DNA of 64,000 nt from Candidatus Rubrivivax defluviihabitans (GTDB taxonomy: Bacteria; Pseudomonadota; Gammaproteobacteria; Burkholderiales; Burkholderiaceae_C). Shown here piece by piece: positions 42,758-51,092 of this stretch (position 1 is its first letter; each line of letters starts with the position of its first letter). A model generated the notes under the pieces. It ran no database searches, was not told the DNA's origin, and worked only from the letters and a program-made list of their open reading frames with translations. Made by a program: the position numbers and the translations under genes. Location: the NCBI GenBank assembly GCA_016709385.1, contig JADJMW010000007.1, positions 92,034-156,033 on the forward strand, read 5' to 3'.

Positions 42758-43075
42758 TCAGTGGTAGTCGTCTTCGAGCTGGTGGCGCACGGCGAGAACG
42801 GCGACGTTGGTCTCGTCCTCGATCTCGAACAACGCGACATAGCCCGATCGACCGAATGGAATGATCAGTTCCCGCAGGAACGGGCTCTGCCCGGCCTTTC
42901 GGCACGTGAACGGCGACGTCTTCAGCGTCGCGATGCCGGACCGCAAGGCCGCGATGGCTTGCTTCGGCAAGGTGAGGTCGCCGCCGTCGCGGCAAAGCTC
43001 ACGCTCCAGCAGGAAGTCGAAGAGCCGATCCAGGTCCGCCTCGGCGTCCCGGGTCAGCCGAACCTTGAACGTCAC
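42758..43075 (-). CDS. ParE/RelE-family toxin
   Basis: This 105-residue RelE/ParE-superfamily toxin is recognised by MTFKVRLTRDAEADLDRLFD, RELIIPFGRSGYVALFEIED and the end VLAVRHQLEDDYH. These are typical of ParE-like toxins that target gyrase or, in RelE relatives, ribosome-bound mRNA. It overlaps the antitoxin gene by four bases and is translated second, the usual ParDE order. The protein looks complete. It may stabilise the accessory region or be a chromosomal relic. Confidence 0.86.
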   Translation of the reverse strand: MTFKVRLTRDAEADLDRLFDFLLERELCRDGGDLTLPKQAIAALRSGIATLKTSPFTCRKAGQSPFLRELIIPFGRSGYVALFEIEDETNVAVLAVRHQLEDDYH

Positions 43076-43353
43076 TTGCCCTTCTTCGCCAGGCGCGTGC
43101 GCGCGGCGTCGAGCTTGCGTTGCAGGCCATCGATAACCACGTCGGCATCGACGTAGTCACCCGTGCGCCGAGCCTCGTCGCGCGAGCGTAGTCCGCGCGC
43201 GAGGAACTCGGCTTGCACGCGGCGGCGTTCGACACTGGCACGCACTGAGGCCTCGACGAATTGGGAGAGCGTCTCGCCGTCGGCCAGCACTGCCTCCACC
43301 TCGGCGCGGAAGTCGGGCTCAACGCGGATTGACGGGATGGTGGTCGTCTTCAT
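43072..43353 (-). CDS. Ribbon-helix-helix-type antitoxin
   Basis: This 93-residue antitoxin starts MKTTTIPSIRVEPDFRAEVE, a ribbon-helix-helix-like DNA-binding segment. The toxin-binding tail contains GLRSRDEARRTGDYVDADVV. This is the antitoxin type commonly paired with RelE/ParE toxins in Burkholderiales. It precedes and overlaps the toxin gene (ATGA), so the pair forms a standard type II module and probably represses itself. The ATG at 43353 begins the conserved part; the upstream open frame to 43485 has no coding character. Confidence 0.84.
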   Translation of the reverse strand: MKTTTIPSIRVEPDFRAEVEAVLADGETLSQFVEASVRASVERRRVQAEFLARGLRSRDEARRTGDYVDADVVIDGLQRKLDAARTRLAKKGK

Positions 43354-43746
43354 CGTTCCAGTGTATCGCAAGTGCGCCACATCACGCAGGAGCCTGCGGT
43401 ATCGAGTCACGGGAGGCGGCGGAGTTCCCGCCACACGAACTCGTGCACCTGGTCCCGGGCCAGCCTTCTGAATCGGCTTCGTCACAAGCGAACGTCAGCG
43501 ACCAAGAAGGGCTGGCATCGAACGCCTTGAGCCATTGTCCCGCCGCACTTCTTTGCCCGATTTCTTTACCGTCACACCGCCGCATGAGCGTTGCGGCTGA
43601 AAGTCTCCCTCGAGATCCATCGACTTGCACCGCTCTCGGCGAACGGTCCGGCAGTGTCAGATCGCCCTGCAGCCAAGAACGGCACGCGGCCGCCCTGCCC
43701 CAATGCACAGCATTGACTCTTCTGCGGAACAGGCGAGCACCCTGTC
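43354..43746. other. Intergenic spacer between two toxin-antitoxin modules
   Basis: No gene was recognised. From 43513 onward the sequence is the start of a long direct repeat also present at 47119. It contains one TTTACCGTCA element at 43565-43574. Confidence 0.6.
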
Positions 43747-44100
43747 TCAAGCGGCCGCCAGGATCCGAAACTCGGTCGCCTTGACGACCGGCCGGATATG
43801 GGTCTTCTCGCGTTTCAGATCCACCAGCCCGTAGCGCGACATCGTCTTCAAGGTGCGCGACAGATTGCCCGGTTGCCGACCCGTGGCCTTGGCCAGCACC
43901 GCGATGGAATCGGGGTTGCTCTCGCGGATCACCTTGAGCAGCGCGCGGTTCTGATCGCTCAGCACTTCGGCCACTGACTTCATCGAGGTGAACCAGATCT
44001 TGGGCTCGCCCGGCTTGGGCTTGTACTGGCCTTTGGCGATGGCGATCACCCTCGCCCGGATTTGCTCCTGGGGCATCACGCCGATGACGATGGTCTTCAT
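43747..44100 (-). CDS. TumA-like antitoxin, winged HTH, copy A
   Basis: This 117-residue protein has a C-terminal winged HTH (LAKATGRQPGNLSRTLKTMS and YGLVDLKREKTH), preceded by KIWFTSMKSVAEVLSDQNRA. It matches the antitoxin of the TumE-TumA system, first described in Tn3-derived mobile elements, in which the toxin gene comes first. It overlaps the toxin gene by four bases. It probably neutralises the toxin and represses the operon. A second copy with about nine amino-acid differences lies at 47364-47717. Confidence 0.8.
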   Translation of the reverse strand: MKTIVIGVMPQEQIRARVIAIAKGQYKPKPGEPKIWFTSMKSVAEVLSDQNRALLKVIRESNPDSIAVLAKATGRQPGNLSRTLKTMSRYGLVDLKREKTHIRPVVKATEFRILAAA

Positions 44101-44462
44101 TGCTGAGCTTCCTTGATCACGCGATCCACTTCTGCGAAGAAGTCTTCCAACAACCGATGCGCCGACTCGAACGCGTAGGGCACGCCTTTGTCGCTCGAAG
44201 TCCGGTGACGGTGGTCGTAGGGCAGGCGCTGCCCGGCGAACTTGAACTTCTTCGGCGGTTTCACCGCATGTGCGTTGTCGTAGCCCAGGACTCGGGCGCC
44301 GTACTTGTCGTGCAGCGTCAGGCTGTACCTGATGCCGTGGTGAACATGCTCCGACGCCGGGATCCGCCGCGCCTCGATCTTGATCCAGTAGCCGCCCTCT
44401 TGCTCCAGGATGCTGCCGTCCAGATCAAGGAGCGTGTCGAGGCCAGCGTCGGGACCGTTCAT
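44097..44462 (-). CDS. TumE-like toxin (DUF6516), copy A
   Basis: This 121-residue toxin of the TumE family has segments LDLDGSILEQEGGYWIKIEA, HHGIRYSLTLHDKYGARVLG and DNAHAVKPPKKFKFAGQRLP. It is the first gene of a toxin-first module and overlaps the antitoxin by ATGA. Its cellular target is not known to me. The start at 44462 lies 13 bases after an inverted repeat that may be the operator. This copy is intact, unlike copy B near 48 kb. Confidence 0.8.
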   Translation of the reverse strand: MNGPDAGLDTLLDLDGSILEQEGGYWIKIEARRIPASEHVHHGIRYSLTLHDKYGARVLGYDNAHAVKPPKKFKFAGQRLPYDHRHRTSSDKGVPYAFESAHRLLEDFFAEVDRVIKEAQQ

Positions 44463-44475
44463 CGGTTGTGGACTA

Positions 44476-44490
44476 TATCATCTGCTGATA
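44476..44490. promoter_or_regulatory. Operator-like inverted repeat before tumE, copy A
   Basis: TATCA and TGATA flank a 5-base spacer immediately upstream of the toxin start and next to the TATA-rich segment that would be its -10. The same 15 bases occur at 48093-48107 in copy B. Confidence 0.45.
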
Positions 44491-44951
44491 ACCAATGCGA
44501 ACCCCCGTTCCGCTTCCCAAACTGAATGTCGGCAGTGGGCCGTACAGCCGCCCGCCACCGACTGCCGCTGACAGGCCGTCCGCATCCCATCGGCGGCATC
44601 GGCCCAGTCAAGCTCAGCGCCACCAAGTCGTCTCCCGCACGGCGCTGCGCTGGCGCACCGGTTCAAGAGATTTCGGATATCAGCGCAACGGACACGTAGC
44701 TGCGCATCGCTCAGGCAGCTGACAGGCGGCTCAGCAGCGGCTGCCGTCCGTTGCTGCCGGTCTCCGAACTCACGCTCACCGACATCAAGCGGTCGAAGGT
44801 TCCGCTCGTTGCGATCAGCCGACCAGAGCGACGTGTGGTCATCGGGCGCAATGACCGGCGCAGGATCGATTGCGACCTTATATTCTCGGGCCTGCTCAAG
44901 CGGTGCCTGCGCGCCGCCCACGCCCCGAGCCCACTGTGCGAGACACCTGAG
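44491..44951. other. Intergenic, tail of repeat A then unique sequence
   Basis: Up to 44580 this is the end of the long repeat. From there to the lipoprotein start at 44952 no gene, RNA or repeat was recognised. Confidence 0.5.
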
Positions 44952-45959
44952 ATGAGAGCTGCCACGACCGGCCTGCTGGCCCTGTCCGCCACCTTCGCCG
45001 GCTGCGCCGCGCTCGGCCCCGCGCCGATCTCGCCCACGCCGTCCATCCTTGTCGACCTCGATCCGGCGAGCGTCGATCGCACGGTGATCGTCGAGAGCAT
45101 CACCGCCGACCGCAATGGCCTGCTCTACCTGCCCGACCGCGTCAGCGGCAACATTCTGCGCATCGACCCAAAGTCGCCCAAGCCGGTGGTGGTGGCGCGC
45201 ATCGAGCCGCGCCAGGTCAACGGCCAGACGGTGGCGGCCAACGGCGGCAGCCTGGCCTTCAACGCCCAGGGTGACCTGCTGATCGCCGCCAGCGCCTTCA
45301 ACGAGGTGGTGAGCGTGCGCGCCGCAGACCTGGACCCCGCCAAGCCTGGCGTCGCCAGCACCTTTGCCACCGGCACCCAAGGCGCCAACGGGCTGGCCAT
45401 CGACCGCTCCGGCACCGTGTACGTGTCCGGTGGCGCCAATGGCACCGTGTACCGCGTGCCCGCCGCCGGCGGCGCGGCGCAGCCGGCGGCGCAGATCGAG
45501 CGCTTCACGCGCACGCTGCCCGACGGCCGTACGCAGCAGGCCATCGTCGCCAACGGGCTGGCCTTCGACGCGAGCGGCGCGCTGCTCGTAGCCGACACGG
45601 CGCGCGGCGCACTGTGGAAGGTGGCGCTGGGCGCCGACGGCACGGGGGCCAAGCCGGTGCTCGTGGCGCAGAACGCCTTGCTCGAGGGCGCTGACGGCCT
45701 CGCCGTCGACCGCCGCGGCGACGTCTGGGTGGCCGTCAACGAGCTGAACGCCATCGTCAAGGTGACGCCGGCCGGCCAGGTGCAGCAGGTCGCGCGCAAT
45801 GACGTCGCTGGTCCGCTGGAGTTCCCGTCGGGGCTGGTCTTCGTCGGCGACGCCGCCTACGTCTCGAACTTCGATACGCCGCGTCGCCACAACTTGGACG
45901 CCGGCGCGAACACCGCTCGCGGCGGCATCGGGGCGTCGGTCGCCCGCATCGGCCGCTGA
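44952..45959 (+). CDS. SMP-30/NHL-type beta-propeller lipoprotein
   Basis: This 335-residue protein has a lipoprotein signal (MRAATTGLLALSATFAGCAA, Cys18). It is built from repeated propeller blades of the SMP-30/gluconolactonase/NHL class: VESITADRNGLLYLPDRVSG, GANGLAIDRSGTVYVSGGAN, VANGLAFDASGALLVADTA and GADGLAVDRRGDVWVAVNEL. Such proteins are lactonases or binding scaffolds in the periplasm. No lactonase metal-site set could be assigned with confidence. The start at 44952 gives the signal peptide; the frame is open upstream. A GC hairpin follows the stop directly. It stands alone, with no operon partner. Confidence 0.8.
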   Translation: MRAATTGLLALSATFAGCAALGPAPISPTPSILVDLDPASVDRTVIVESITADRNGLLYLPDRVSGNILRIDPKSPKPVVVARIEPRQVNGQTVAANGGSLAFNAQGDLLIAASAFNEVVSVRAADLDPAKPGVASTFATGTQGANGLAIDRSGTVYVSGGANGTVYRVPAAGGAAQPAAQIERFTRTLPDGRTQQAIVANGLAFDASGALLVADTARGALWKVALGADGTGAKPVLVAQNALLEGADGLAVDRRGDVWVAVNELNAIVKVTPAGQVQQVARNDVAGPLEFPSGLVFVGDAAYVSNFDTPRRHNLDAGANTARGGIGASVARIGR

Positions 45960-45966
45960 CCGACAC

Positions 45967-45982
45967 GGGCCGGCTTCGGCCC
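45967..45982 (+). terminator. GC hairpin after the propeller lipoprotein gene
   Basis: GGGCCG-GCTT-CGGCCC is a perfect 6-bp stem with a 4-base loop, eight bases after the stop codon. It lacks a strong T tract, so efficiency is uncertain. Confidence 0.45.
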
Positions 45983-46875
45983 CTCGAGCCCACGACATAG
46001 GCTCACGGGCCACGGGCTCACGGGCCTGCCGGGTCTGCTGAGCCAGCAATGCGCCTGGGAACAGACACCAACGGGCGGCACATCATCACGCAACGGCCCG
46101 CCCCCTGGCCTGGCTACGGAGGATCGGAGGGCGTTTGAAATCCCTACGCGCGAGTGCCAGCCCGAGGTCGGTTTGAGCCGGTCGCCATCGTCAGGAGCAG
46201 ACGACCGCCGGCTACGGGGCGGCAATCGCGGCGAGAAGGACCGCTGACGATCGGTGTAGTAATCGTGTCTCTTGGCCACCTTCGCGTGGCTGGTTTCGGA
46301 CGTAGCCGCCGTTCACCTGGCTAGTAGGACCGGCTGCAGTCAGTCTTGACCGGTCTTCCAAGCGTCAGCCTACAGCTCCGCCGCGACTGATGTCGCTGGC
46401 CTCTCCCGAATGTCAACGCCCTCGGCATTCCGGCTCTTGAATTGCCTGGAGCGGACCCCCGTCCCCTTACTGCACGCTCCGTGCGAAGGCGTCTCGATCT
46501 TTGTCGGCGATGCTGCCGGTACCCTTGGTCGTCGACGCGGCGCGGATCAACCGCCAATGCTGAGACGCCATCGTGTCGTGCCAGATGATCGGCGTCCACA
46601 AGCCGCCGTCGCTGTTCGGGCGCTTGTCGAAACCCCGCAGTCATGCCGATCACGAAGTGCTCCGACACCTTTCTGCGGGAATCCGTATCTAAAACCAAGG
46701 ACCCGCCGCGCGTCCCAGGACTCGTCGCCAACCAGACTCGAGGACACGATCAACGTGATATTGAACACATCCTGAGACGCTTCGCCCGCGCGGCACCGCT
46801 TTCACATCTCGCGGCTTTCGATCTGCACAATTTGACGAGGCTGGTGTCAGCCCCGACGGGTCGTCTCGCCCCCTC
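45983..46875. other. Intergenic region of about 0.9 kb, no gene recognised
   Basis: Open frames exist on both strands but none shows a known domain or a ribosome-binding site. A REP-like element (GGTCGGTTTGAGCCGG) lies at 46166-46181. The stretch ends at the guaA-end-like repeat at 46876. Confidence 0.5.
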
Positions 46876-47152
46876 ACTCCCACTCGATCATCAACGAGCC
46901 TTCTAAGCTGTTGATTCGTAAGGCGATCGCGGCTGCTCCGCAGACTTTTACCGTCATATTTACCGTCAGCCTGTCAAGCACCAGCATTGGCGCGGGTTTC
47001 CGGGCGGTTCGGCGAAAGCTGACCCTTCGAGACCTATCGACATCTATCGACTCCGATGACGGCTGCCAGCTCCATCGGCGCGCGTCCATGCCGGTCGCGA
47101 AAGCCCCTAGTAGGGGACGGCATCAAACACGTTAAGCCGTTGTCCCGCAACA
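46876..47152. repeat. guaA-end-like att repeat, copy 1
   Basis: About 277 bases are repeated in the same orientation at 63723-64000 with only a few substitutions and single-base indels. On the minus strand the repeat ends ATGATCGAGTGGGAG, which translates MIEWE. This is the conserved C-terminus of GMP synthase (GuaA), whose gene end is a known integration site of genomic islands. Two TTTACCGTCA units 12 bases apart lie inside (46947 and 46959). No guaA coding sequence continues beyond this tail. Confidence 0.8.
46947..46968. repeat. Paired TTTACCGTCA direct repeats, copy 1
   Basis: Two exact TTTACCGTCA units start at 46947 and 46959, a 12-base period. The same pair occurs at 63794/63806 and, with one changed spacer base, at 63584/63596. 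Single units lie at 43565, 47168, 63448 and 63517. They resemble integrase arm-type sites or iterons. Confidence 0.75.
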
Positions 47153-47363
47153 CTTTTCGCCCACATTTTTACCGTCACGGTGCCGCACGAGCGGTGCGAT
47201 TGCGTGTCTCCTCGAGATCCGTCGACTTGCATTGCTCTCGGCGAACTTTTGGCGGGGCCGGATAGCCCTGCGTAGACAAGATTGGCATGCGGCCGTCCGG
47301 CCTGCCCCCGCCCTGCCCCGACGCGCAGCGGTGACTCTTCTGCAGACAGGCGAGCACGCGATC

Positions 47364-47717
47364 TCAAGCGGCCGCCAGGATCCGGAACTCGGTCGCCTTC
47401 ACGACCGGCCTGACGTGGGTCTTCTCACGTTGAAGCTCCACCAGCCCATAGCGCGACATCGTCTTCAAGGTGCGCGACAGATTGCCCGGTTGCCGTCCTG
47501 TGGCCTTGGCCAGCACCGCCATGGAATCGGGGTTGGTCTCCCGGATCACCTTCAGCAGCGCGCGGTTCTGGTCACTCAGTACCTCGGCCAGCGACTTCAT
47601 GGAGGTGAACCAGATCTTGGGCTCGCCAGGCTTGGGCTTGTACTCGCCCTTGGCGATGGCGACCGCTCTCGCACGAATTTGCTCCTGGGGCATCACGCCG
47701 ATGACGATGGTCTTCAT
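47364..47717 (-). CDS. TumA-like antitoxin, copy B
   Basis: This 117-residue protein is a near copy of the antitoxin at 43747-44100. It has the same length, the same HTH (GRQPGNLSRTLKTMSRYGLV) and about nine conservative substitutions such as Ser to Thr, Ile to Met and Lys to Gln. The pattern, with the antitoxin open and conservatively changed while the linked toxin is broken, suggests selection to keep antitoxin function after loss of this toxin. It could still protect against the intact toxin of copy A. Confidence 0.82.
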   Translation of the reverse strand: MKTIVIGVMPQEQIRARAVAIAKGEYKPKPGEPKIWFTSMKSLAEVLSDQNRALLKVIRETNPDSMAVLAKATGRQPGNLSRTLKTMSRYGLVELQREKTHVRPVVKATEFRILAAA

Positions 47718-48079
47718 TGCTGTGCTTCCTTGATCACACGGTCCACCTCTGCGAAGAAGGCCTCCAACAGCCGATGCGCCGACTCGAACGCGTAGGGCAC
47801 GCCTTTGTCGCTCGAGGTCCTGTGACGATGGTCGTAGGGGCAGGCGCTGTCCAGCGAACTTGAACTTCTTCGGCGGCTTCACCGCGTGTGCGTTGTCGTA
47901 GCCCAGGACTCGCGTACCGTACTTGTCGTGCAACGTCAGGCTGTACCTGATGCCATGTTGAGCATGGTCCGCCGCGGGGATCCGCCGTGCCTCGATCTTG
48001 ATCCAGTACCGCCCTCTTGCTCCAGGATGCTGCCGTCCAGATCAAGGAGCGTGTCGAGGCCAGCGTCGGGACCGTTCAT
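47714..48079 (-). pseudogene. TumE-like toxin, copy B, frameshifted
   Basis: The sequence aligns along its length with the intact toxin gene at 44097-44462. It has one inserted G in a G run near 47838 and one deleted base near 48008 (TAGCCGCC in copy A, TACCGCC here). No single frame encodes the toxin: YGTRVLGYDNAHAVKPPKKF and the N-terminal part are in different frames. The start codon and the ATGA overlap with tumA are preserved. It is inactive unless the indels are sequencing errors. Confidence 0.85.
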
Positions 48080-48092
48080 CGGTTGTGGACTA

Positions 48093-48107
48093 TATCATCT
48101 GCTGATA
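48093..48107. promoter_or_regulatory. Operator-like inverted repeat before tumE, copy B
   Basis: These are the same 15 bases, TATCATCTGCTGATA, as at 44476-44490, kept unchanged although the toxin gene behind it is broken. This fits continued need for expression control of the linked antitoxin gene. Confidence 0.45.
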
Positions 48108-48371
48108 ACCGACGCGAACCCTCCTTCCGCTTCCCAAACTGAATGTCGGCAGTGGGCCGTACAGCCGCCAGCCACCGACTGCCGCTGACAGGTCGTCCCC
48201 GACCCAAACCTGCCCGCCGGGCTGCTCCAAAGCAGCCGGAAGGCGAGCCATCGCCTTTCCTGTTTGGCCTCTACGAAGCGGCCGTTCGTGATCTCACAGA
48301 CCCGGCCAACTGGCTGCTGTCGAAAGCCGGCTGTACAGCGTCTGTCGGTGGTCCGGCCGCTAAAACGGGTG

Positions 48372-48523
48372 TTCGATCGACCTGGAACACTGCCCGGACT
48401 GCAGCGACGGGTTGAACACCACCGCCGAGGCTCCGGCGCAGTCGGTAATCGAGAAGATCTTCAGGCGCCTGGGCCTGGACATTGGCGCGCCGCCACGGGC
48501 ACATGCACTTGGCCGGCGCTTAA
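48372..48523 (+). pseudogene. IS91-type transposase, C-terminal relic
   Basis: One frame reads CSIDLEHCPDC, then SVIEKIFRRLGLDIGAPPRA. These resemble the zinc-ribbon tail and the conserved end (VIEKILTHLGL...PP) of IS91-family transposases. The part between is shortened and the upstream protein is absent. The relic is cut at 48520-48523 by an IS5-family insertion. A second relic of the same tail lies at 52256-52430. Confidence 0.6.
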
Positions 48524-49662
48524 GGCAACGCTGAACAAGTGCCCGCGCCGGGCCATCCAGGGGAGCCGTTGCGCGCGCAGCGTGTTTTGGCGTAGATCTG
48601 ACCGCTTTGGGGCGTGCGGATGGTCGATTCCATGCTCGGCTGACCCGTTTGCGGGCCCGCGGGCGGCCATTGCCCCCGCTGCTTGTCCGCTATGGACGGA
48701 TTTGCGCATACAGTGGTCTCCTCTGGCCAAGTAGATATTGGCCAGCCCCAGTGCGACGAACGAGCGCGTGGCGTTCTTGGCCAGGCCGCGGTAGCGAACC
48801 TTGTTGAAGCCCCACAGGCGCTTGAGCACGGCGAAGACGTGCTCCACGCGGGCACGCACCTTGGACTTGTTGCGGTTCTTCGCGCGCTGGACCTCGTCGA
48901 TCCATCCACCCTTGCGCACGCGCTGGTTGGTGAAGTCGCGCGCCTGCGCCGCCTTTGTCTGGATCAGCACCTTCTGGCTGGCATAGGCGCTGTCGCCGTA
49001 GACGCGCTGCTCGTTGCCGTGCAGCAGATCGGGCAGCGGGTGTTTGTCGTGTACGTTGGCGGCTGTGACCACCGCGCGGTGGGCCAAGCCGGTGCGGCTG
49101 TCCACGCCGATGTGCAGCTTCATGCCGAAGTACCACTGCTTGCCCTTCCTGGTCTGGTGCATCTCGGGGTCACGCGCGCCTTCGGCGTTCTTGGTCGAGC
49201 TGGGCGCACCGATGAGTGTGGCGTCCACGATGGTGCCCGTGCCCAGCTTCAGGCCACGCGACTGCAGCACCTGGCCGACCTTGGCGAACAGCTTCTCGCC
49301 CAGCTTGTGCTCCAGCAGGCGTCGGAACTTCAGCAGCGTGGTGCCGTCGGGCACACGCTCACGACCCAGGTCGATGCCCACGAAGCGGCGCAGTGCAGCG
49401 CTGTCGAGCAACGCCTCCTCGCACGCCTGGTCGGCCAGGTTGAACCAGTGCTGCACGAAATACATGCGCAGCATCCGCTCCAGGCCAATCGGCGGACGGC
49501 CGTTGCCCGGCTTCCGGGTAGTGCGGCTCGATGACCTCGCACAGTTCCTGCCACGGCACGATCTCGTCCATCGTCGCCAAGAACACGTCGCCGCGTGGCT
49601 CGACGGTAGCGTTCGAATCCGGCGCCCTGATCGGCCGCCATGGCAAGGGTCTGTTGCTTCAT
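48461..49662 (-). pseudogene. IS5-family transposase, frameshifted
   Basis: The N-terminus starts MKQQTLAMAADQGAGFE from 49662. The following part (GDVFLATMDEIVPWQELCEV) and the main body (MLRMYFVQHWFNLADQACEE onward from 49474) lie in other frames. That requires shifts near 49610 and 49505. The body has DDE-type segments GTIVDATLIGAPSSTKN, VYGDSAYASQKVLIQ and RARVEHVFAVLKRLWG. The final frame runs through the left inverted repeat and stops outside the element at 48461, so the C-terminus is also abnormal. It is likely inactive. Confidence 0.8.
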
Positions 49663-49712
49663 CGGCCTACAACGCAGTAACGCCCGCTTCGGTGCACTTG
49701 TTCAGCGTTGCC
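48524..49712. mobile_element. IS5-family insertion sequence
   Basis: The element of 1189 bp is bounded by perfect 19-bp inverted repeats (GGCAACGCTGAACAAGTGC at the left, its complement at the right). It is flanked by TTAA on both sides (48520-48523 and 49713-49716), the 4-bp target duplication usual for IS5 relatives. The intact ends and duplication show a recent simple insertion. Its transposase frame is broken, so it is probably not autonomous in this sequence. Confidence 0.88.
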
Positions 49713-49716
49713 TTAA

Positions 49717-50042
49717 GGCGGCCTGTACACAGTCAACTTAACGCCGATCAATCGGACACATGATGCGGACGATCTTCGCGAACACCTTGCGGTCATCGTC
49801 GACTATGTCACCCGCGAGATCGCGCGCGACATTCCCACTTCGCACGGCGAGTTGATTGGCCTATCGCAAGGCTGCTCAATGACCCCGCCCTACCGCCTGC
49901 GCTCCGCTCATCGCGTGGCCAGTCAGGAAGCGGGCGCTTGGTCTGTCCTATGCAAGAAACGAAAAATATGCGCCGATAAATTTATTGGACGCTCAGCGTC
50001 TCGGTGCGCACCATTCGCAGGACCCAAGATACGGAGCCCCCG
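49717..50042. other. Short region with an unrecognised coding-like fragment
   Basis: After the insertion sequence, one plus-strand frame reads DDLREHLAVIVDYVTREIAR and DIPTSHGELIGL. It has coding-like composition but no start and no family I recognise. It may be the end of a truncated gene. A GGAG ribosome-binding site for the next gene is at about 50033. Confidence 0.35.
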
Positions 50043-51050
50043 TTGGATATCGCCCGATTTCCCCGCATCCGGTTCGGACACTTGCCCACACCGCTGGAGC
50101 CCATGGAGAACCTGTCGAGAGTGCTCGGAGGTCCGCGCCTTTGGATCAAGCGCGACGACTGCACCGGGCTGTCCACCGGCGGCAACAAGACGCGCAAGCT
50201 CGAGTTCCTGATGGCGGAGGCCGTGGCGCAGAAGGCCGACGTCGTGATCACCCAGGGCGCGACCCAATCCAACCACGCGCGCCAAACCGCAGCCGCTGCG
50301 GTCCGCCTGGGCATGCGCTGCCACATCCTGCTGGAAGACCGTACCGGCAGCACCGACCCCAGCTACACAGACAACGGCAATGTGCTGCTCGATCACCTGC
50401 ACGGCGCAACCGTCGAGCGTCGTGCCGGCGGCAGCGACATGCAGGCCGAGATGCAAGTCCTGGCCACAAAGCTCGCCGAGGCCGGCCACCGGCCCTACGT
50501 GATCCCGGGCGGCGGATCGAATCCGCTGGGGGCGCTGGGCTACGTCAATGCGGCGTTGGAACTCGTCAACCAGTCGACTGAACGCGGTCTGCACATCGAT
50601 CATCTGGTGCACGCCACCGGCAGCGCCGGCACCCAGGCTGGATTGGTCGTCGGTCTGCAGGCGCTGAACAGCCCGATTCGCCTGCTCGGCGTCGGGGTTC
50701 GCGCTCCGCGCGAAAGACAAGAGGCCATGGTCCACGATCTCGGCTGCCGCGCCTGGGACCTGCTGGGGCTGCGGGGGCAGTTGTCGCGCGAGGCCGTGGC
50801 CGCCAACTGCGACTACGTCGGCGACGGCTACGGCGTACCCACGCCGGGCATGGTCGAAGCCGTGACGCTGCTGGCCAGGACCGAAGGCCTGCTGCTTGAC
50901 CCCGTGTACTCGGGCAAGGGCATGGCCGGGCTGATCGACATGATCCGCAAGGGCCGGTTCACGAAGAATGAAAACGTCGTCTTCCTGCACACCGGCGGGT
51001 CGGTGGCGTTGTTCGGCTATCCAGGCGCCTTCGGGCACGCCACGCATTAA
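50043..51050 (+). CDS. PLP-dependent D-cysteine desulfhydrase / L-cysteate sulfo-lyase family
   Basis: This 335-residue fold-type II PLP enzyme of the ACC-deaminase/D-cysteine desulfhydrase family has its PLP Lys49 in TGLSTGGNKTRKLEF. Further motifs are VITQGATQSNHARQTAAAAV and the phosphate-site run VHATGSAGTQAGLVVG. D-cysteine desulfhydrase (DcyD) releases pyruvate, ammonia and sulfide; the close relative CuyA releases sulfite from L-cysteate. The two cannot be told apart here. A TRAP binding-protein gene next door, though broken, would fit uptake of a sulfonated or amino-acid substrate. The start is TTG at 50043 after GGAG. Confidence 0.82.
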   Translation: MDIARFPRIRFGHLPTPLEPMENLSRVLGGPRLWIKRDDCTGLSTGGNKTRKLEFLMAEAVAQKADVVITQGATQSNHARQTAAAAVRLGMRCHILLEDRTGSTDPSYTDNGNVLLDHLHGATVERRAGGSDMQAEMQVLATKLAEAGHRPYVIPGGGSNPLGALGYVNAALELVNQSTERGLHIDHLVHATGSAGTQAGLVVGLQALNSPIRLLGVGVRAPRERQEAMVHDLGCRAWDLLGLRGQLSREAVAANCDYVGDGYGVPTPGMVEAVTLLARTEGLLLDPVYSGKGMAGLIDMIRKGRFTKNENVVFLHTGGSVALFGYPGAFGHATH

Positions 51051-51092
51051 CCCGCGCTCGATCAACATCCAGACCTCAGACACGGAGTTCCC

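Larger units (their letters stand above)
43513..44580. repeat. Long direct repeat carrying tumA-tumE, copy A
   Basis: About 1.07 kb is repeated in the same orientation at 47119-48197. Both copies contain tumA, tumE, the TATCATCTGCTGATA operator-like site and about 70 bases beyond it (ending near GACAGGCCGTC). Copy A is intact in both genes. Confidence 0.85.
47119..48197. repeat. Long direct repeat carrying tumA-tumE, copy B
   Basis: This is the second copy of the repeat at 43513-44580, same orientation, about 1.08 kb. It is joined directly to the guaA-end-like repeat and has diverged more. tumA is intact here but tumE has two single-base indels. Confidence 0.85.

Noticed and set aside
46876..47152. 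A protein-coding reading of the att-like repeat ending in LRINSLEGSLMIEWE
   Set aside because: The open frame is short, lacks a ribosome-binding site and an upstream guaA body. The MIEWE end is better explained as an attachment-site copy of the guaA 3' end.
48143..48415. 90-codon plus-strand frame after tumE copy B
   Set aside because: No homology recognised, overlaps the end of the long repeat, and another frame in the same DNA carries the IS91-type relic.
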